NCBI RefSeq assembly: GCF_000165485.1
Contig: NC_014623.1
Coordinates: 9,442,893 to 9,506,892 of the forward strand
Reading direction: 5' to 3'
Source: Stigmatella aurantiaca DW4/3-1
GTDB taxonomy: Bacteria > Myxococcota > Myxococcia > Myxococcales > Myxococcaceae
Length of the DNA stretch: 64,000 nt
Shown: positions 34,792 to 46,717 of the stretch, in pieces
How the letters are laid out: each line of letters opens with the position of its first letter
Position numbering within the stretch: position 1 is the stretch's first letter
Notes under the pieces: generated by a model
Told to the model about the DNA's origin: nothing
Database searches by the model: none
Seen by the model: the letters and a program-made list of their open reading frames with translations, nothing else
Position numbers and translations under genes: made by a program

Positions 34792-35430
34792 ATGTCCTTG
34801 CAGCACCCTCCAAGCCCCCATCGAGCCACCGCCTCCCTCCTCCTGTCCCTCTTCACCGTGCTCGCCCCCCTTCACCTCGCCGCCGCCAGCAACTCTGACT
34901 GGATCGATACCAACTTCGACAACGTGCTGCTCTCGGTGAGGCAGTTCCTCATCAATCATCCCGCGGAGACCATCCTGATGCGCGTCAAAGAGGAGCACTC
35001 CCCAGAGTCCACGACACGCTCCTTCGCAGAGACCTTCGAGTGGTATCGCGATCAGCCAGACTATGCCCCGATCATCTGGCGAGGCACGACGGTACCGTCC
35101 CTGGGCCAGGTGCGAGGCAAGATTGTCATCATCGATGACTTCTCTGCCGGGGAGAGCTACGGGATCCGTTGGGGTGAGCTCGCCATCCAGGATGCGTATG
35201 ATTTCACCGACACAGACCTCCAATGGGAACTGGTGCGCAATCACCTCCTCGCGGCCAAAACGGGCGACATCAACACGCTGTAGGTGAACTTCCTCTCGGC
35301 GTCGGGCTTCTCGATCTGGGAGTGTGTGACGCCCTTCTGCGTGGCAGAGGAGATCAATGCGTAGGCTCACAACTTCCTCATGCGCTTCGCGGTGCATGAG
35401 GGGCGCCCCGAGCTGTGCCGCAATGCCTGA
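34792..35430 (+). pseudogene. Phosphatidylinositol phospholipase C relic
   Basis: A signal peptide (SLFTVLAPLHLAAA) is joined to the middle of a PI-PLC X domain: VLLSVRQFLINHPAETILMR, then IWRGTTVPSLGQVRGKIVII. The same frame continues past a TAG at 35281 with VNFLSASGFSIWECVTP, then past a second TAG at 35362 with AHNFLMRFAVHEG. About 60-70 residues with both catalytic His of PI-PLC are missing after the signal. One internal deletion and two nonsense changes make it dead. Bacterial PI-PLCs cleave PI lipids outside the cell. Confidence 0.75.
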
Positions 35431-35830
35431 CGGTGATGCGCCCCGGTGCAAGGCTTTTACCTACGTCAAGGCCGGTGTGCAGAACAATGACCGGGTGCTG
35501 TGCTACCTCAAGGACGGGACTCCCGCTCCGGTGCTCAACGCCAACGTGGACTCCGGCCCCACGCTGGCCAACCCCAGCGTGGGGCTCTACAGCGGGCTGG
35601 TGGAGACCCATGTGGATCGGCCCGATCAGGACTACAGGAGCTTCGACCTGTCCCAAGCACAGCCCGAGCTGTGCCGGGAGGCATGCCGCAATGAGTCGCA
35701 CGTCTGCAAGGCGTACACGTACCTCAGACCCGGTGGTGGCAATCCCCTGCCTCGGTGTTTCCTCAAGAGCGGCATCCCGGCGCCCGTGGCCAGCCCCCGG
35801 TCCGACTCTGGCATCAACGTCGGGCCATAA
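35425..35830 (+). pseudogene. PAN/apple-domain tail of the broken gene
   Basis: After a one-base shift near 35425 the reading continues as two PAN/apple-like units: DGDAPRCKAFTYVKAGV...CYLKDGTPAP, and YRSFDLSQAQPELCREAC, then HVCKAYTYLRPGGGN..RCFLKSG. The first is incomplete: its N-terminal strands are lost and its GRPELCRNA lies in the phospholipase frame. PAN domains bind proteins or sugars. The ORF has no own start signal. It was probably the C-terminus of the PI-PLC gene or of a second gene fused by deletion. Confidence 0.65.
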
Positions 35831-36165
35831 GCCTCGGGGGCACCACGAATCTCTCTGGGGGGCGCTGTATGGTCCGCTGTACCGGCGGACCTATGAGGCC
35901 TTCGCCAAGCTGCTCGAAAGTCATTTTCGGGGTGCCCCCCTCTCGACACGCGAACTCGGCATCTTCTCGGCATACGTGACGATGGGGACGGTGCCGCTCC
36001 AGCCAATGCTCATGGCGGCAGATTCGACCCCATGGTCGCTTGACGCGGTCATGTCGACCGTCCAGCCCAGGGCTCGCCATTCCCATGCGTCAGCAGCTAC
36101 AGGCTTGTGCTTCTTTCCGCCAACGGGAAACCACCGCACGCTGACCGCTGTCTGAGATCCGCCGT
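35831..36165. other. Unrecognised coding relic
   Basis: A plus-strand frame reads WGALYGPLYRRTYEAFAKLL then RELGIFSAYVTMGTVPLQPM without a start of its own. It has good codon bias to about 36050, then decays. A competing minus-strand frame also reads plausibly, so neither is called as a gene. Confidence 0.3.
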
Positions 36166-37767
36166 TCAGCGGGGGAGCAACCGTTCCCGGAGAACATGTT
36201 TCTGAACCTTGCCCAGGGCGTTGCGCGGCAGCGCGTCAACGAACTCCACGCGACGGGGCTTCTTGAAGCTGGCCAGACGGTCCTTGCACCAGTCCACCAG
36301 CGCCTGCACGCCGGGCACGGGCTGTCCGGCGGCGGGAACCACCACGGCGACCACCTGCTCGCCGAAGTCCGGATCCGGAAGCCCCAGCACCGCCACCTCG
36401 CCCACGCCTGGATGCGTGGCGAGCACCTCCTCTACCTCGCGAGGATAGATGTTGAACCCCCCGCTGATGATCAGCTCGCGGGCACGGCCGGTGATGTGGA
36501 AGTAGCCGTCCGCATCCCGAAGTCCCAGATCACCTGTCCGGAACCATCCCCCCTCCTTGTCGAAGGCCTCCTCCGTGGCCTGTTCTCGCCTCCAGTAGCC
36601 AGCAAAGACGTGAGGGCCGCGAACTTCGATCTCGCCAGGCTCCCCATCCGGCACGGGCTTGCGGGTGCGTACGTCCACCACTCGCGCCTCCTGGCCGGGG
36701 AAGGGCATGCCCACCGTGCCAGGACGCCGCTCGCCCTCATAGGGGTTGGTGGTGTTCATGATCGTCTCGGTCATCCCATAGCGCTCGAGGATTCGCTGCC
36801 CGAACTCGGCTTCGATCTCGTGGAAGAGTTGGGCGCTGAGCGGCGCGGAGCCAGAGACCATCAACCGCAGGGGACGGGGCCGGACGCCGGTGCGCCGGGA
36901 CTCCTCCAGCAGCCGCCCGTACATGGTGGGCACACCGAAGAACAGCGTGATGGCTGGATCATCGCGCAGCGTCTCCAGCGTCTCCGAGGCCACGAAGCGG
37001 CGGCGCAGATCCACGCTGGCGCCCATGTAGAGGGTGCCGTGCAGGCCCACCATGAGCCCGTGGGTATGGAACAACGGCAGGGCGAGCAGCAGCCGGTCTT
37101 GCTCTGTCCACCGCCAGGCCTGGGTGACAGCCCGGATGTTGGAGAGCAGGTGGCTCTGCCGCAACATGGCTCCCTTGGAGCGCCCGGTGGTGCCCGAGGT
37201 GTAGCCCAGCACGGCAATGTCGCTGCCCCCTGGCACGGACATGGGGCGCTCCTCCACCGGCTCGGCGAGGAGTGTGTCCAAGGAGAGGACGGTCAGAGAC
37301 GGTGGGGGCGAAGCAGTCAGCGGCTCCGCGGTGATGAGCCACTCCAGGGCGGGGAGCCCCCCCAACAGGGGAGTCAGCTCCGTGGCGCCAGCGGCCCCGG
37401 TGACGCAAACGCGGGTCTCGGAGTCGGTGAGGATGTGGTCCAGCTCCACCTGCCGGTACTGCGTGTTGACGAGCACCACGATGCCGTGGGCGTACTGCAC
37501 GCCCAGGTAGGCGATGACGAACGCCGGGCTGTTCTCCAGATAGAGCGCGACGCGCTCACCCGGCTTCAAGTGACGGCGAAGAAGCGCCTGAGCCAAGGCG
37601 GTGACGTGACGGGCGAGCTCGCCATAGGTGTAACGCTTCGCCTCGAAGCTCAGGGCCAGCCGATCGGGGGTCTTCCGGGCGTGCTCCAGGAAGACCTCGA
37701 GGATGCTGCATGGACTCTCTGGGCGGTGCTCGCCCGGAGGCGTCGAGGGCGCATGAGGGGTCGTCAT
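36166..37767 (-). CDS. Malonyl-CoA synthetase-like acyl-CoA ligase
   Basis: The 533-residue ANL-superfamily enzyme activates a carboxylic acid with ATP and transfers it to CoA. Visible motifs are the P-loop YTSGTTGRSKGA (about 190), the A5 region YGMTETIMNTTNPYEG, GWFRTGDLG, and a C-terminal KVQKHVLRE with the catalytic Lys. The 'MTETIMNTTNPYEGERRPGTVG' plan and FFGVPTMYGRLLEE match MatB-type malonyl-CoA synthetases more closely than long-chain ligases. Malonyl-CoA could supply polyketide or fatty acid synthesis, but no decarboxylase or PKS gene is adjacent. Methylmalonate or another short acid is possible. Confidence 0.8.
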   Translation of the reverse strand: MTTPHAPSTPPGEHRPESPCSILEVFLEHARKTPDRLALSFEAKRYTYGELARHVTALAQALLRRHLKPGERVALYLENSPAFVIAYLGVQYAHGIVVLVNTQYRQVELDHILTDSETRVCVTGAAGATELTPLLGGLPALEWLITAEPLTASPPPSLTVLSLDTLLAEPVEERPMSVPGGSDIAVLGYTSGTTGRSKGAMLRQSHLLSNIRAVTQAWRWTEQDRLLLALPLFHTHGLMVGLHGTLYMGASVDLRRRFVASETLETLRDDPAITLFFGVPTMYGRLLEESRRTGVRPRPLRLMVSGSAPLSAQLFHEIEAEFGQRILERYGMTETIMNTTNPYEGERRPGTVGMPFPGQEARVVDVRTRKPVPDGEPGEIEVRGPHVFAGYWRREQATEEAFDKEGGWFRTGDLGLRDADGYFHITGRARELIISGGFNIYPREVEEVLATHPGVGEVAVLGLPDPDFGEQVVAVVVPAAGQPVPGVQALVDWCKDRLASFKKPRRVEFVDALPRNALGKVQKHVLRERLLPR

Positions 37768-37853
37768 GGGGAGGTGAGCATACCCGGCCCCACTGGGGGA
37801 GCGACACGCCAGAGCGGGGCCCTCACCTTCTCAGGAGGCAATTCTCCTTCGCC

Positions 37854-38960
37854 TCAGCCCGCTGCCTCGGCGTTCAGCTCCTGCGCCAGGAGAATCAGCT
37901 TGGCACGGCTGGGCACGGCCAGCTTGACGAAGATCCGCTTCAGGTGCGTCTTCATCGTGTTCATCGAGCCCCCCATGTCCTCCGAGATGGTCCGGTTGTC
38001 CCAACCCTTCAACACCCGCTCCACCACTTCCATCTCGCGCGGGGTGAGCCGCTTGCGCCACTCCCTCGGAGCCGGCACCGCGTGAGACACCTCCTGCAGC
38101 AACAGCGCCCACGGCCTTCTCCCGAGCTGGGCGGGCAACCGGAGGAAAGTCACCTTCAAGCTTCGCTCCGGCCGCCGGAACACCAGGACGTCCTGCTCGG
38201 AGAGCACCAGCCGCTCTGAGCGGCTGAGCCGTTCCAGCGTGTCCAGGAGCACCACGGGCAGGCCCAAGCGGCCACAGGGAGCCCCTTTGAACCACCGGTG
38301 GAGCAACTCGGTGGAACGGGGCGTGCGCATCAGCTCGGTGGCGGGCGGGCTCAGCACGATGCTCTCGAACCCAGCCTGGTGGAAGAGCCTGTCCATGATG
38401 GCTCCCTGCTGAACGGCGTCTCCCATCAAGCGGCAGTTGCGGACCGTTCTTGCCAGGATGGGCGTCAGGCGCTGCAGGAAAGCCCGCTCCTGATCCGAGA
38501 AAGGCCGCCGGCTCTCCCGGTACAACGTGAAGCCACCGTGCCAGTCGAGTCCCACGTCCAGAAGCACGGACATCACGCGCTCCACCGGCATATTCATCTC
38601 CCGGCAGTGCGCATACATCGCGCTGTTCCTCATCGCCTGGCGCGACAGCATCTCGGAGTCCCGCAGCACGGTATTGGGCCGCTGAATCACCGCGAAGCTC
38701 ACGAAGCACTCGTCCGAAATCTCCGGGTAGCGATCAAAGAAGACCTGGGGCATCTCATGCACCATCGGCCAATCGTATTGGTCGGGCTCGCCGGGCCTGG
38801 ACACGCAGAGCCCTCCAAAGTCCGCAGCCAGCACCCGGGACAGGATTTTGTGGGATTCCGAGAAGACTTCCGCCAGGTCAAGCGAGCTGGTCAATGCGGC
38901 CATCACATCCAAGAGCACTTGCTCGCGCGATACGGCGTTCTGATGATTTTTCACGCGCAC
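37854..38960 (-). CDS. GAF-like sensor with LuxR-type HTH
   Basis: The 368-residue protein starts with a GAF-like sensory region: LLDVMAALTSSLDLAEVFSE...LAADFGGLCV, and FTLYRESRRPFSDQERAFLQ. It ends with a GerE/LuxR helix-turn-helix (RLTPREMEVVERVLKGWDNR, then MNTMKTHLKRIFVKLAVPSR). There is no phosphoacceptor domain or kinase partner, so the GAF part would sense a small molecule directly. The GTG at 38960 is used, and a second GTG lies two codons on. It is divergent from the secreted repeat protein and 86 bases from the acyl-CoA ligase stop-to-start region. Confidence 0.8.
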   Translation of the reverse strand: MRVKNHQNAVSREQVLLDVMAALTSSLDLAEVFSESHKILSRVLAADFGGLCVSRPGEPDQYDWPMVHEMPQVFFDRYPEISDECFVSFAVIQRPNTVLRDSEMLSRQAMRNSAMYAHCREMNMPVERVMSVLLDVGLDWHGGFTLYRESRRPFSDQERAFLQRLTPILARTVRNCRLMGDAVQQGAIMDRLFHQAGFESIVLSPPATELMRTPRSTELLHRWFKGAPCGRLGLPVVLLDTLERLSRSERLVLSEQDVLVFRRPERSLKVTFLRLPAQLGRRPWALLLQEVSHAVPAPREWRKRLTPREMEVVERVLKGWDNRTISEDMGGSMNTMKTHLKRIFVKLAVPSRAKLILLAQELNAEAAG

Positions 38961-38986
38961 ACCCCTCCAGGCTTGGATTCAAGCGT

Positions 38987-39002
38987 CGGCACGGCATCTG
39001 CG
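38987..39002 (+). promoter_or_regulatory. Possible sigma-54-type promoter
   Basis: CGGCACG-N4-CTGCG keeps the GG and GC pairs at correct spacing but deviates from consensus at three positions. It would serve the secreted repeat protein starting at 39136, leaving a leader of about 120 bases. Weaker than the other two candidates. Confidence 0.3.
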
Positions 39003-39135
39003 AAACGTATACCCTTTCGGCCTCCGCTGTCCCGCCCCCTGAGGCGCACCAACCCCATCACCCCTATGGGTGATGCCCGCCCTCTGCGAGTTCCTTGTAC
39101 CTTCCTCCATGCCCCCAGCAGACGGAGAAGCCCTC

Positions 39136-40431
39136 ATGGTATTTGCATTCTCGAAGACAGAAGGCGGTCAAGGCATTGCCCCCAGAAGAAGCGCGCTCCT
39201 CCTGGCCGCCGCGGCCCTGCTGGCAGGACTTCCAGGACAGGCGTTCGCACAAAGTGTCGGGGTCATTCCGGCAAGCGCCGGGGCCTGCCCCCGTGGAAGC
39301 GAATACGTCTCGTTCTACATGGACAACGAAGACTCGTCCCCCATCTCCACGGTGAGTGGATGGACGGGTGCCATCACCCTGGAGGCCAATCGCAATACGA
39401 ACCTGGGGTTCTGCCGGGTGGACGGGAGCAGATTCCGCAGCCACCCCTACGCGGATTTCGCGGTCTTGTCGCTCGACACGAGCTGCCCGGCAGCTTCGGT
39501 CCGGATATCCCGGCTGTTCGACAACGAGAACACAAAACACTCCAACGGGCACCAGGGAAACATCTACCCGAACGTGAGCAGCGCCGACACGTTGCTGTAC
39601 TTCTGTGTGTTCCGGGCTTCCGGCGTGATGTTGTCTGAGTTTCCCAACTTCCAGGCGCCCTATGGTGTGTTCTCCAGTCTTCTTGGGACGACTTCGTATG
39701 GGGGAGAGGCCCGGGCCCTTGCCACCGGCGTCGTGTTCACGGATGACGAAGACAGCAACAACCAAGACTCTGGCTATGTGCCCGACATCATCCATGGCTC
39801 GGACGGGATTGGGCTCACGGGCAGGAACTCCTATCTGAAGGTCGCGCAGGTGAGAAACGACCCCATCCCAAACTGCATCTACGGAGGGAGCCTCGCCGGA
39901 CCGAACTGCAAGATCCTGGCGTTCCAGAATCCACAGGTCATCCCGGGCATCTCCTACTGGGTGGATGCCGATCCGCGCTGGCCGGGGGTCTACTACGCCC
40001 AGGTCAATGGCGGGTGCCCCTATGGAGGCAGCGTGTCCGGCCCTAACTGCGCGGTTGTCAGCCTCCCGCCAGGCAAACTCACCCAGGGAGTGGCCTACGG
40101 GGTCGCCACGGATCCACGCTGGCCGGGCATCTACTATGCCCCCATCAACGGGGGTTGCCCCTACGGGGGAGAACCCGGGGTCAACTGCCGGGTGATGGCC
40201 TTCACGACGCCGGCGCAGTATGTCGTGCAAGGCATCAACTATGGGGTCGCCACGGATCCGCGATGGCCAGGGGTCTACTATCCCCCCATCGACGGGGGCT
40301 GCCCCTACGGGGGAGAACCCGGGGTCAACTGCAGACTGGTCGCCTTCCCTGTTGGGAAAGTCGTGCCCGGCGTCAACTACTGGGTCGACACCAGCCCCCT
40401 GGCGCCGGGCGTCTACTACTCGAACCACTGA
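39136..40431 (+). CDS. Secreted protein with four Cys-containing C-terminal repeats
   Basis: From ATG 39136 the 431-residue protein has a signal peptide (LLAAAALLAGLPGQAFA/QS). Its N-terminal domain of about 200 residues contains paired Cys and Asp/Asn-rich turns (DNEDSS, DDEDSNNQDSG) that may bind calcium. The last 170 residues comprise four units of about 42 residues with the plan 'CxYGGxxxGxNC..................G..Y.V.TDPRWPGVYY...NG', each with two Cys. I do not recognise the family. Repeats with aromatic Tyr/Trp patches and internal disulfides suggest a carbohydrate- or surface-binding role. An ATG at 39070 lies upstream in frame but would precede the signal by 22 residues. Confidence 0.75.
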   Translation: MVFAFSKTEGGQGIAPRRSALLLAAAALLAGLPGQAFAQSVGVIPASAGACPRGSEYVSFYMDNEDSSPISTVSGWTGAITLEANRNTNLGFCRVDGSRFRSHPYADFAVLSLDTSCPAASVRISRLFDNENTKHSNGHQGNIYPNVSSADTLLYFCVFRASGVMLSEFPNFQAPYGVFSSLLGTTSYGGEARALATGVVFTDDEDSNNQDSGYVPDIIHGSDGIGLTGRNSYLKVAQVRNDPIPNCIYGGSLAGPNCKILAFQNPQVIPGISYWVDADPRWPGVYYAQVNGGCPYGGSVSGPNCAVVSLPPGKLTQGVAYGVATDPRWPGIYYAPINGGCPYGGEPGVNCRVMAFTTPAQYVVQGINYGVATDPRWPGVYYPPIDGGCPYGGEPGVNCRLVAFPVGKVVPGVNYWVDTSPLAPGVYYSNH

Positions 40432-40521
40432 GTTCCCACCGCGGCCCCCCGCCGTGCACGCCTCGTCTGCTGTCCGTGAGCCTTACCCGCTCAGGATTCA
40501 CGCCCTCTATACTTTGGCTCC

Positions 40522-43299
<2,778 letters not shown>

Positions 43300-43371
43300 A
43301 GAAGGAAGCGCAGCTCAGGCGTGAAGGCGGCCCGGAACCGTGAAGGCCCCAGGCCCTTCGCGGCGCGGCTT

Positions 43372-43926
43372 CTACGCCCGGATGCCGCAGTTGTGGCGCG
43401 CGCTGAAGATGTCGCGGCTGGCCTGCCGCTGCAGCTCCCTCAGCTGGGTGTACTCCGCCTCGTCCATCGTGCCATCGGCCAGCGCGCTGCCCTTCGCTTC
43501 CGCGATGCGGTTCTGCTGGTCCATCAGGCCTCTGGCCTCGCTGGCGGTGAGCGAGCCGTCCTCCAGGCCCCGCTGGATCCGGTTGCCCTGGTTGTTCTGG
43601 TGCGAGTCGATGCGGGGGGAGCGCTCGCTGGGAGCCGCGGGGCGCTCGGTCGCGTTGTGCCGCTGCTCGAAGATGTCGCGGCTGGCGCTCCGCTGCATCT
43701 GCCGCAACTCCTTGAACTCCCCCCGGTCCAGCTTGCCGTCGGCCAGCGCGCGGCTCCCCGCTTCCGCGATACGGGCCTGCTGGGCCGCCAGGCCACCGGC
43801 CTCGCCGAGGGTCAGGGTGCCATCACTGAGGCCCTTCTGGATGCGGTTGACCTGGTTGCCCAGGTGACGGGTGACACAAGCGGTCTGAGAACGGGAGGCA
43901 GAGGGGATCGCGCACATGGTCTTCAT
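43372..43926 (-). CDS. Two-repeat helical protein with EF-hand-like loops
   Basis: The 184-residue product has an N-terminal Cys-containing head and two copies of a unit of about 65 residues, with the plan NRIQ.GL.DG.LT..EA.GL..QQ.RIAEA...ALADG..D..E...LR..Q..ASRDIF..RHN. The DG.LT..EA and DG..D..E turns resemble EF-hand loops, so metal binding is possible. ATG 43926 is annotated, although the ATG at 43917 has better spacing from AAGG. A strong sigma-54-type promoter lies upstream, and a sigma-54 activator gene lies just beyond it, so it is probably that activator's target. Confidence 0.75.
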   Translation of the reverse strand: MKTMCAIPSASRSQTACVTRHLGNQVNRIQKGLSDGTLTLGEAGGLAAQQARIAEAGSRALADGKLDRGEFKELRQMQRSASRDIFEQRHNATERPAAPSERSPRIDSHQNNQGNRIQRGLEDGSLTASEARGLMDQQNRIAEAKGSALADGTMDEAEYTQLRELQRQASRDIFSARHNCGIRA

Positions 43927-43984
43927 CCTTTTCGGTCGGTCAGGCGCAGCGTCCGGAGGAGCGCTGCTGTGTGCCTTTGCCTAC

Positions 43985-44000
43985 TGCGAGGGACGTGCCA
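43985..44000 (-). promoter_or_regulatory. Sigma-54-type (-24/-12) promoter
   Basis: On the minus strand TGGCACG-N4-TCGCA matches TGGCACG-N4-TTGCA except for one base. Transcription would begin about 45-50 bases before the two-repeat gene at 43926. The gene of an FHA sigma-54 activator ends only 143 bases upstream. Confidence 0.65.
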
Positions 44001-44142
44001 CACATTCACCCGGCCCGCAGCACAAGGTGCGCACCTCCCTTCAAGGGTTTAGCGAGGAGGACACCGCCCGCGGCGCTGGGCGGCGGGCGCCGTCCCCGGC
44101 AAGCCCCGTTGCCACCTGGCAACAGCCGTTGCCACCCCCGGC

Positions 44143-45528
44143 TCAGTGCCCGTCCAGACCGTGCTTCTTCAACAGCTTGCGCAGGTAGAACCGGTCAATG
44201 CCCGCCTCGCGCGAGGCGCGAGAGACGTTGCCCTCGCACCGCTCCATCAGGCTCCGGAAATAATCGCGCTCGAAGCCTTCGATGAGCCGCTCCTTGGCCT
44301 CCTTGAAGGGCAGGTCCAGTCCGGCCGAGCCCGCACCGGCGGAGAGTTCGAGCGGGTCCGGTGTCATCTCGGGCAGCGACTCCTCGCCCAGGTTCACCAC
44401 CTGCTCCACCACGTTGCGCAGCTCTCGCACGTTGCCCGGCCACGGGTACTGGGCCAACAACGCCCGCGTCTGCTCCGACAGCGCGCCGGGGGGTTTCTCC
44501 ATCCGCCGCAGCACCGTGTCCACCAAGAGGGGAATGTCCTCGGGCCGCTCGCGCAGGGGCGGCAGGGTGACGCGCAGCACCGCCAGCCGGTGGAACAAGT
44601 CCCTGCGGAACTTGCCGGCCTTCACCGCGCCCTCCAGGTCGACATGCGTGGCCGCGACCACCCGCATGGCCACGGTGCGGTAGTCATTGGCCCCCACCCG
44701 CTTCACCTGGCGCCGCTCCAGCGCCCGCAGCAACCGGGGCTGGAGCTCCAGCGGCAGTTCCCCCACCTCATCCAGAAAGACGGTGCCCCCGTTGGCCCGC
44801 TCGAAAGCCCCGGCTCGGTCCCCCTGGGCCCCGGTGAAGGCCCCCTTCACATGGCCGAACAGCTCGGACTCGATCAGCGAGGGCGCCACGCCGGCCAGAT
44901 CGACGATGACGAACGGGCCTTGGCTGCGCTTGCTCTGCTGATGAATGGCCTCGGCGCACAGCTCCTTGCCGGTGCCCGTCTCGCCTTGCACGAGCACATC
45001 CGAGTCCCCCGCCGCCAGCCGCTCCAGCAGGGTGAACAGCTCGCGCATGGGCCGACTGCCGCCCACCAGCGCGCCAAAGGACTCCCGAGAGGACGGAGGA
45101 ACGACGCGCTCGCGGGACTCCTCCGGCACCAGCTTGAACTCGGTGGTGCCCACCTGGAGCACCGCGCCCACGCGGACCTCCAGCTCGGAGAAGCGCATCT
45201 GCTCGCAGTAGGAGCCATTGCGCGAGCCCGCATCCACAGCCCGCACGCCATCCTCTCGCACCTCGAGCCGCAGGTGCTGGCGCGAGACGGTCTTGTCGCT
45301 CAAGGCGATCTCGCACGAGGGGGCGCTGCCAATCCGGTACGCTCCAGGCTCGAGCGACACGCTGCGGCCCACATCCGGCCCGGAGAGCACCAAGAGCTTC
45401 AGGCGGACCCGCGTGAGGCCGCGCACTTGCTGGAGGGGAGCGGTCTCCACCGCCCCAAGCTGCTCCTCTTCCTCTGGAGGCACGGGTGCCAAGCCCCCGG
45501 ATGCTAGCACACGCCGTGCGCCGGGCAC
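44143..45528 (-). CDS. FHA-domain sigma-54-dependent transcriptional activator
   Basis: The 461-residue protein has an N-terminal FHA domain (about 45-130: YRIGSAPSCEI, SRQH, GSRNGS), which binds phosphothreonine. An AAA+ domain follows, with Walker A GETGTGKE (about 182-189), the sigma-54 contact loop GAFTGA (about 229-234) and Walker B VFLDEVG (about 250-256). A Fis-type helix-turn-helix lies at the end (NVSRASREAGIDRFYLRKLL). Enhancer-binding proteins of this type respond to Ser/Thr kinases rather than response-regulator phosphorylation. The TPR kinase at 40522 is a nearby candidate. It starts at a GTG 22 bases after the C39-like peptidase gene and may be co-transcribed with it. Confidence 0.9.
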   Translation of the reverse strand: MPGARRVLASGGLAPVPPEEEEQLGAVETAPLQQVRGLTRVRLKLLVLSGPDVGRSVSLEPGAYRIGSAPSCEIALSDKTVSRQHLRLEVREDGVRAVDAGSRNGSYCEQMRFSELEVRVGAVLQVGTTEFKLVPEESRERVVPPSSRESFGALVGGSRPMRELFTLLERLAAGDSDVLVQGETGTGKELCAEAIHQQSKRSQGPFVIVDLAGVAPSLIESELFGHVKGAFTGAQGDRAGAFERANGGTVFLDEVGELPLELQPRLLRALERRQVKRVGANDYRTVAMRVVAATHVDLEGAVKAGKFRRDLFHRLAVLRVTLPPLRERPEDIPLLVDTVLRRMEKPPGALSEQTRALLAQYPWPGNVRELRNVVEQVVNLGEESLPEMTPDPLELSAGAGSAGLDLPFKEAKERLIEGFERDYFRSLMERCEGNVSRASREAGIDRFYLRKLLKKHGLDGH

Positions 45529-45550
45529 TTTTCGCGAGCGGAGTTCCGGC

Positions 45551-46528
45551 TCACCAGAGGCAGGGATCCCCCACCAGCTTCTTGCCGATGCCAGGTTGTT
45601 TCAGTTCGGCCCGCGTGACGCGCTCACACACGCGCTGGTCGCGAGAAAAGGGGCTGGACTGGAGGTAAGCGAGAAGGAAGAGGGCCTTGGGGTCCCCTTT
45701 GCGCTTGAGCCACAGCAGCCGGTCCGCGAACTCCGGCACGGACAGGCGCTCCGGGGTCACGGGCCGGGAGAAGCCCCAGCGTTCCGCCTCGCGGCCGATG
45801 TAGTCGATGTCGAGTTCGAAGTCATGGCGCGCCTCCCGGCGAGCCATGACCCCGCAAGGGGCACCGTCTCGCTTGGGCGCTTCCAACCAAGCGGCCTTGG
45901 GCTTGGAGGGCCCGGAAGCCTCGGAAACATAGCGAGGCTCGGCCACGGGGATGAGCATCCCCCCATCGGGCGGCGCCCGGCCCACGAGCCCCCGGAGCCG
46001 CTGGGGAGACACCACCTGGGGGTGCCCGGCCAAGGGATTCGAGATGCGGTAATTGCCCTCGGGCGTCATCCCGCGCACCAGGATGTAGTGCGCGCTGCGC
46101 TCCCCTGTCTTCGCGTTGACCGACTCCACCTGGGCGATGAGCTTGTGGCCCTGACGCAGGTGCTGCTGCAGCTCCGCGTCCGAGTAGGAGCCGCCCAGCG
46201 CCGGGCCGCCCAGGGGAAGGTTGACGCGCTCGAGCATCGTCGCCAGATCTTGCGGAGACGCCCCATTGGGGGACACCAGGCCCTGGGCGAGTTCCTGGAT
46301 GAGCCGGGCATCGCTCAGACCGCTCTGCCGGTTGGCGCCCCGGGCCAGCATCGCCACCACGGCCGGCCCACAGAAGGTGTTGCCATTCACGTAGCCTTCG
46401 TTGGCGCCATCGGGGCGAAGCTGCTGGATGTGCGGGATGTTCTGCCAGCCAGGACTCTTCCCGGCCCCCTTGTTCGGGACGGCGGTCAGTGTCGCGGAAG
46501 ACTGGGTACGCGCAAAGTTCAGGGTCAC
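45551..46528 (-). CDS. C39-like papain-fold cysteine peptidase
   Basis: The 325-residue protein fits the C39-like (peptidase_C39_2) papain fold. It has the nucleophile Cys in GNTFCGPAVVAML (C53), His in SAHYILVRGM (H147) and Asn in YRISNPLAG (about N164). The C-terminal 130 residues (TPERLSVPEFADRLLWLKRK) are helical and unassigned. There is no signal peptide. The start is GTG 46528. It is followed closely by the FHA sigma-54 activator gene, so a regulatory or processing role is conceivable. Substrate unknown. Confidence 0.7.
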   Translation of the reverse strand: MTLNFARTQSSATLTAVPNKGAGKSPGWQNIPHIQQLRPDGANEGYVNGNTFCGPAVVAMLARGANRQSGLSDARLIQELAQGLVSPNGASPQDLATMLERVNLPLGGPALGGSYSDAELQQHLRQGHKLIAQVESVNAKTGERSAHYILVRGMTPEGNYRISNPLAGHPQVVSPQRLRGLVGRAPPDGGMLIPVAEPRYVSEASGPSKPKAAWLEAPKRDGAPCGVMARREARHDFELDIDYIGREAERWGFSRPVTPERLSVPEFADRLLWLKRKGDPKALFLLAYLQSSPFSRDQRVCERVTRAELKQPGIGKKLVGDPCLW

Positions 46529-46717
46529 AGGTCCGCTCCGCGGGAATCACTCCACGGAGGTATTTTCTCAAGCGGAGGGACTTGGTTTCGTACTTTGTGT
46601 GGAAGGGTCCCTGGGTGGCACCTCCAGGCGCCAAGGTGGGCATATGTACATCCTCCACTTACTTGCCCCAAAACATGCTGGGCCCCTGGGCGCCCTGAGG
46701 GCTTAGAGGATACGACC

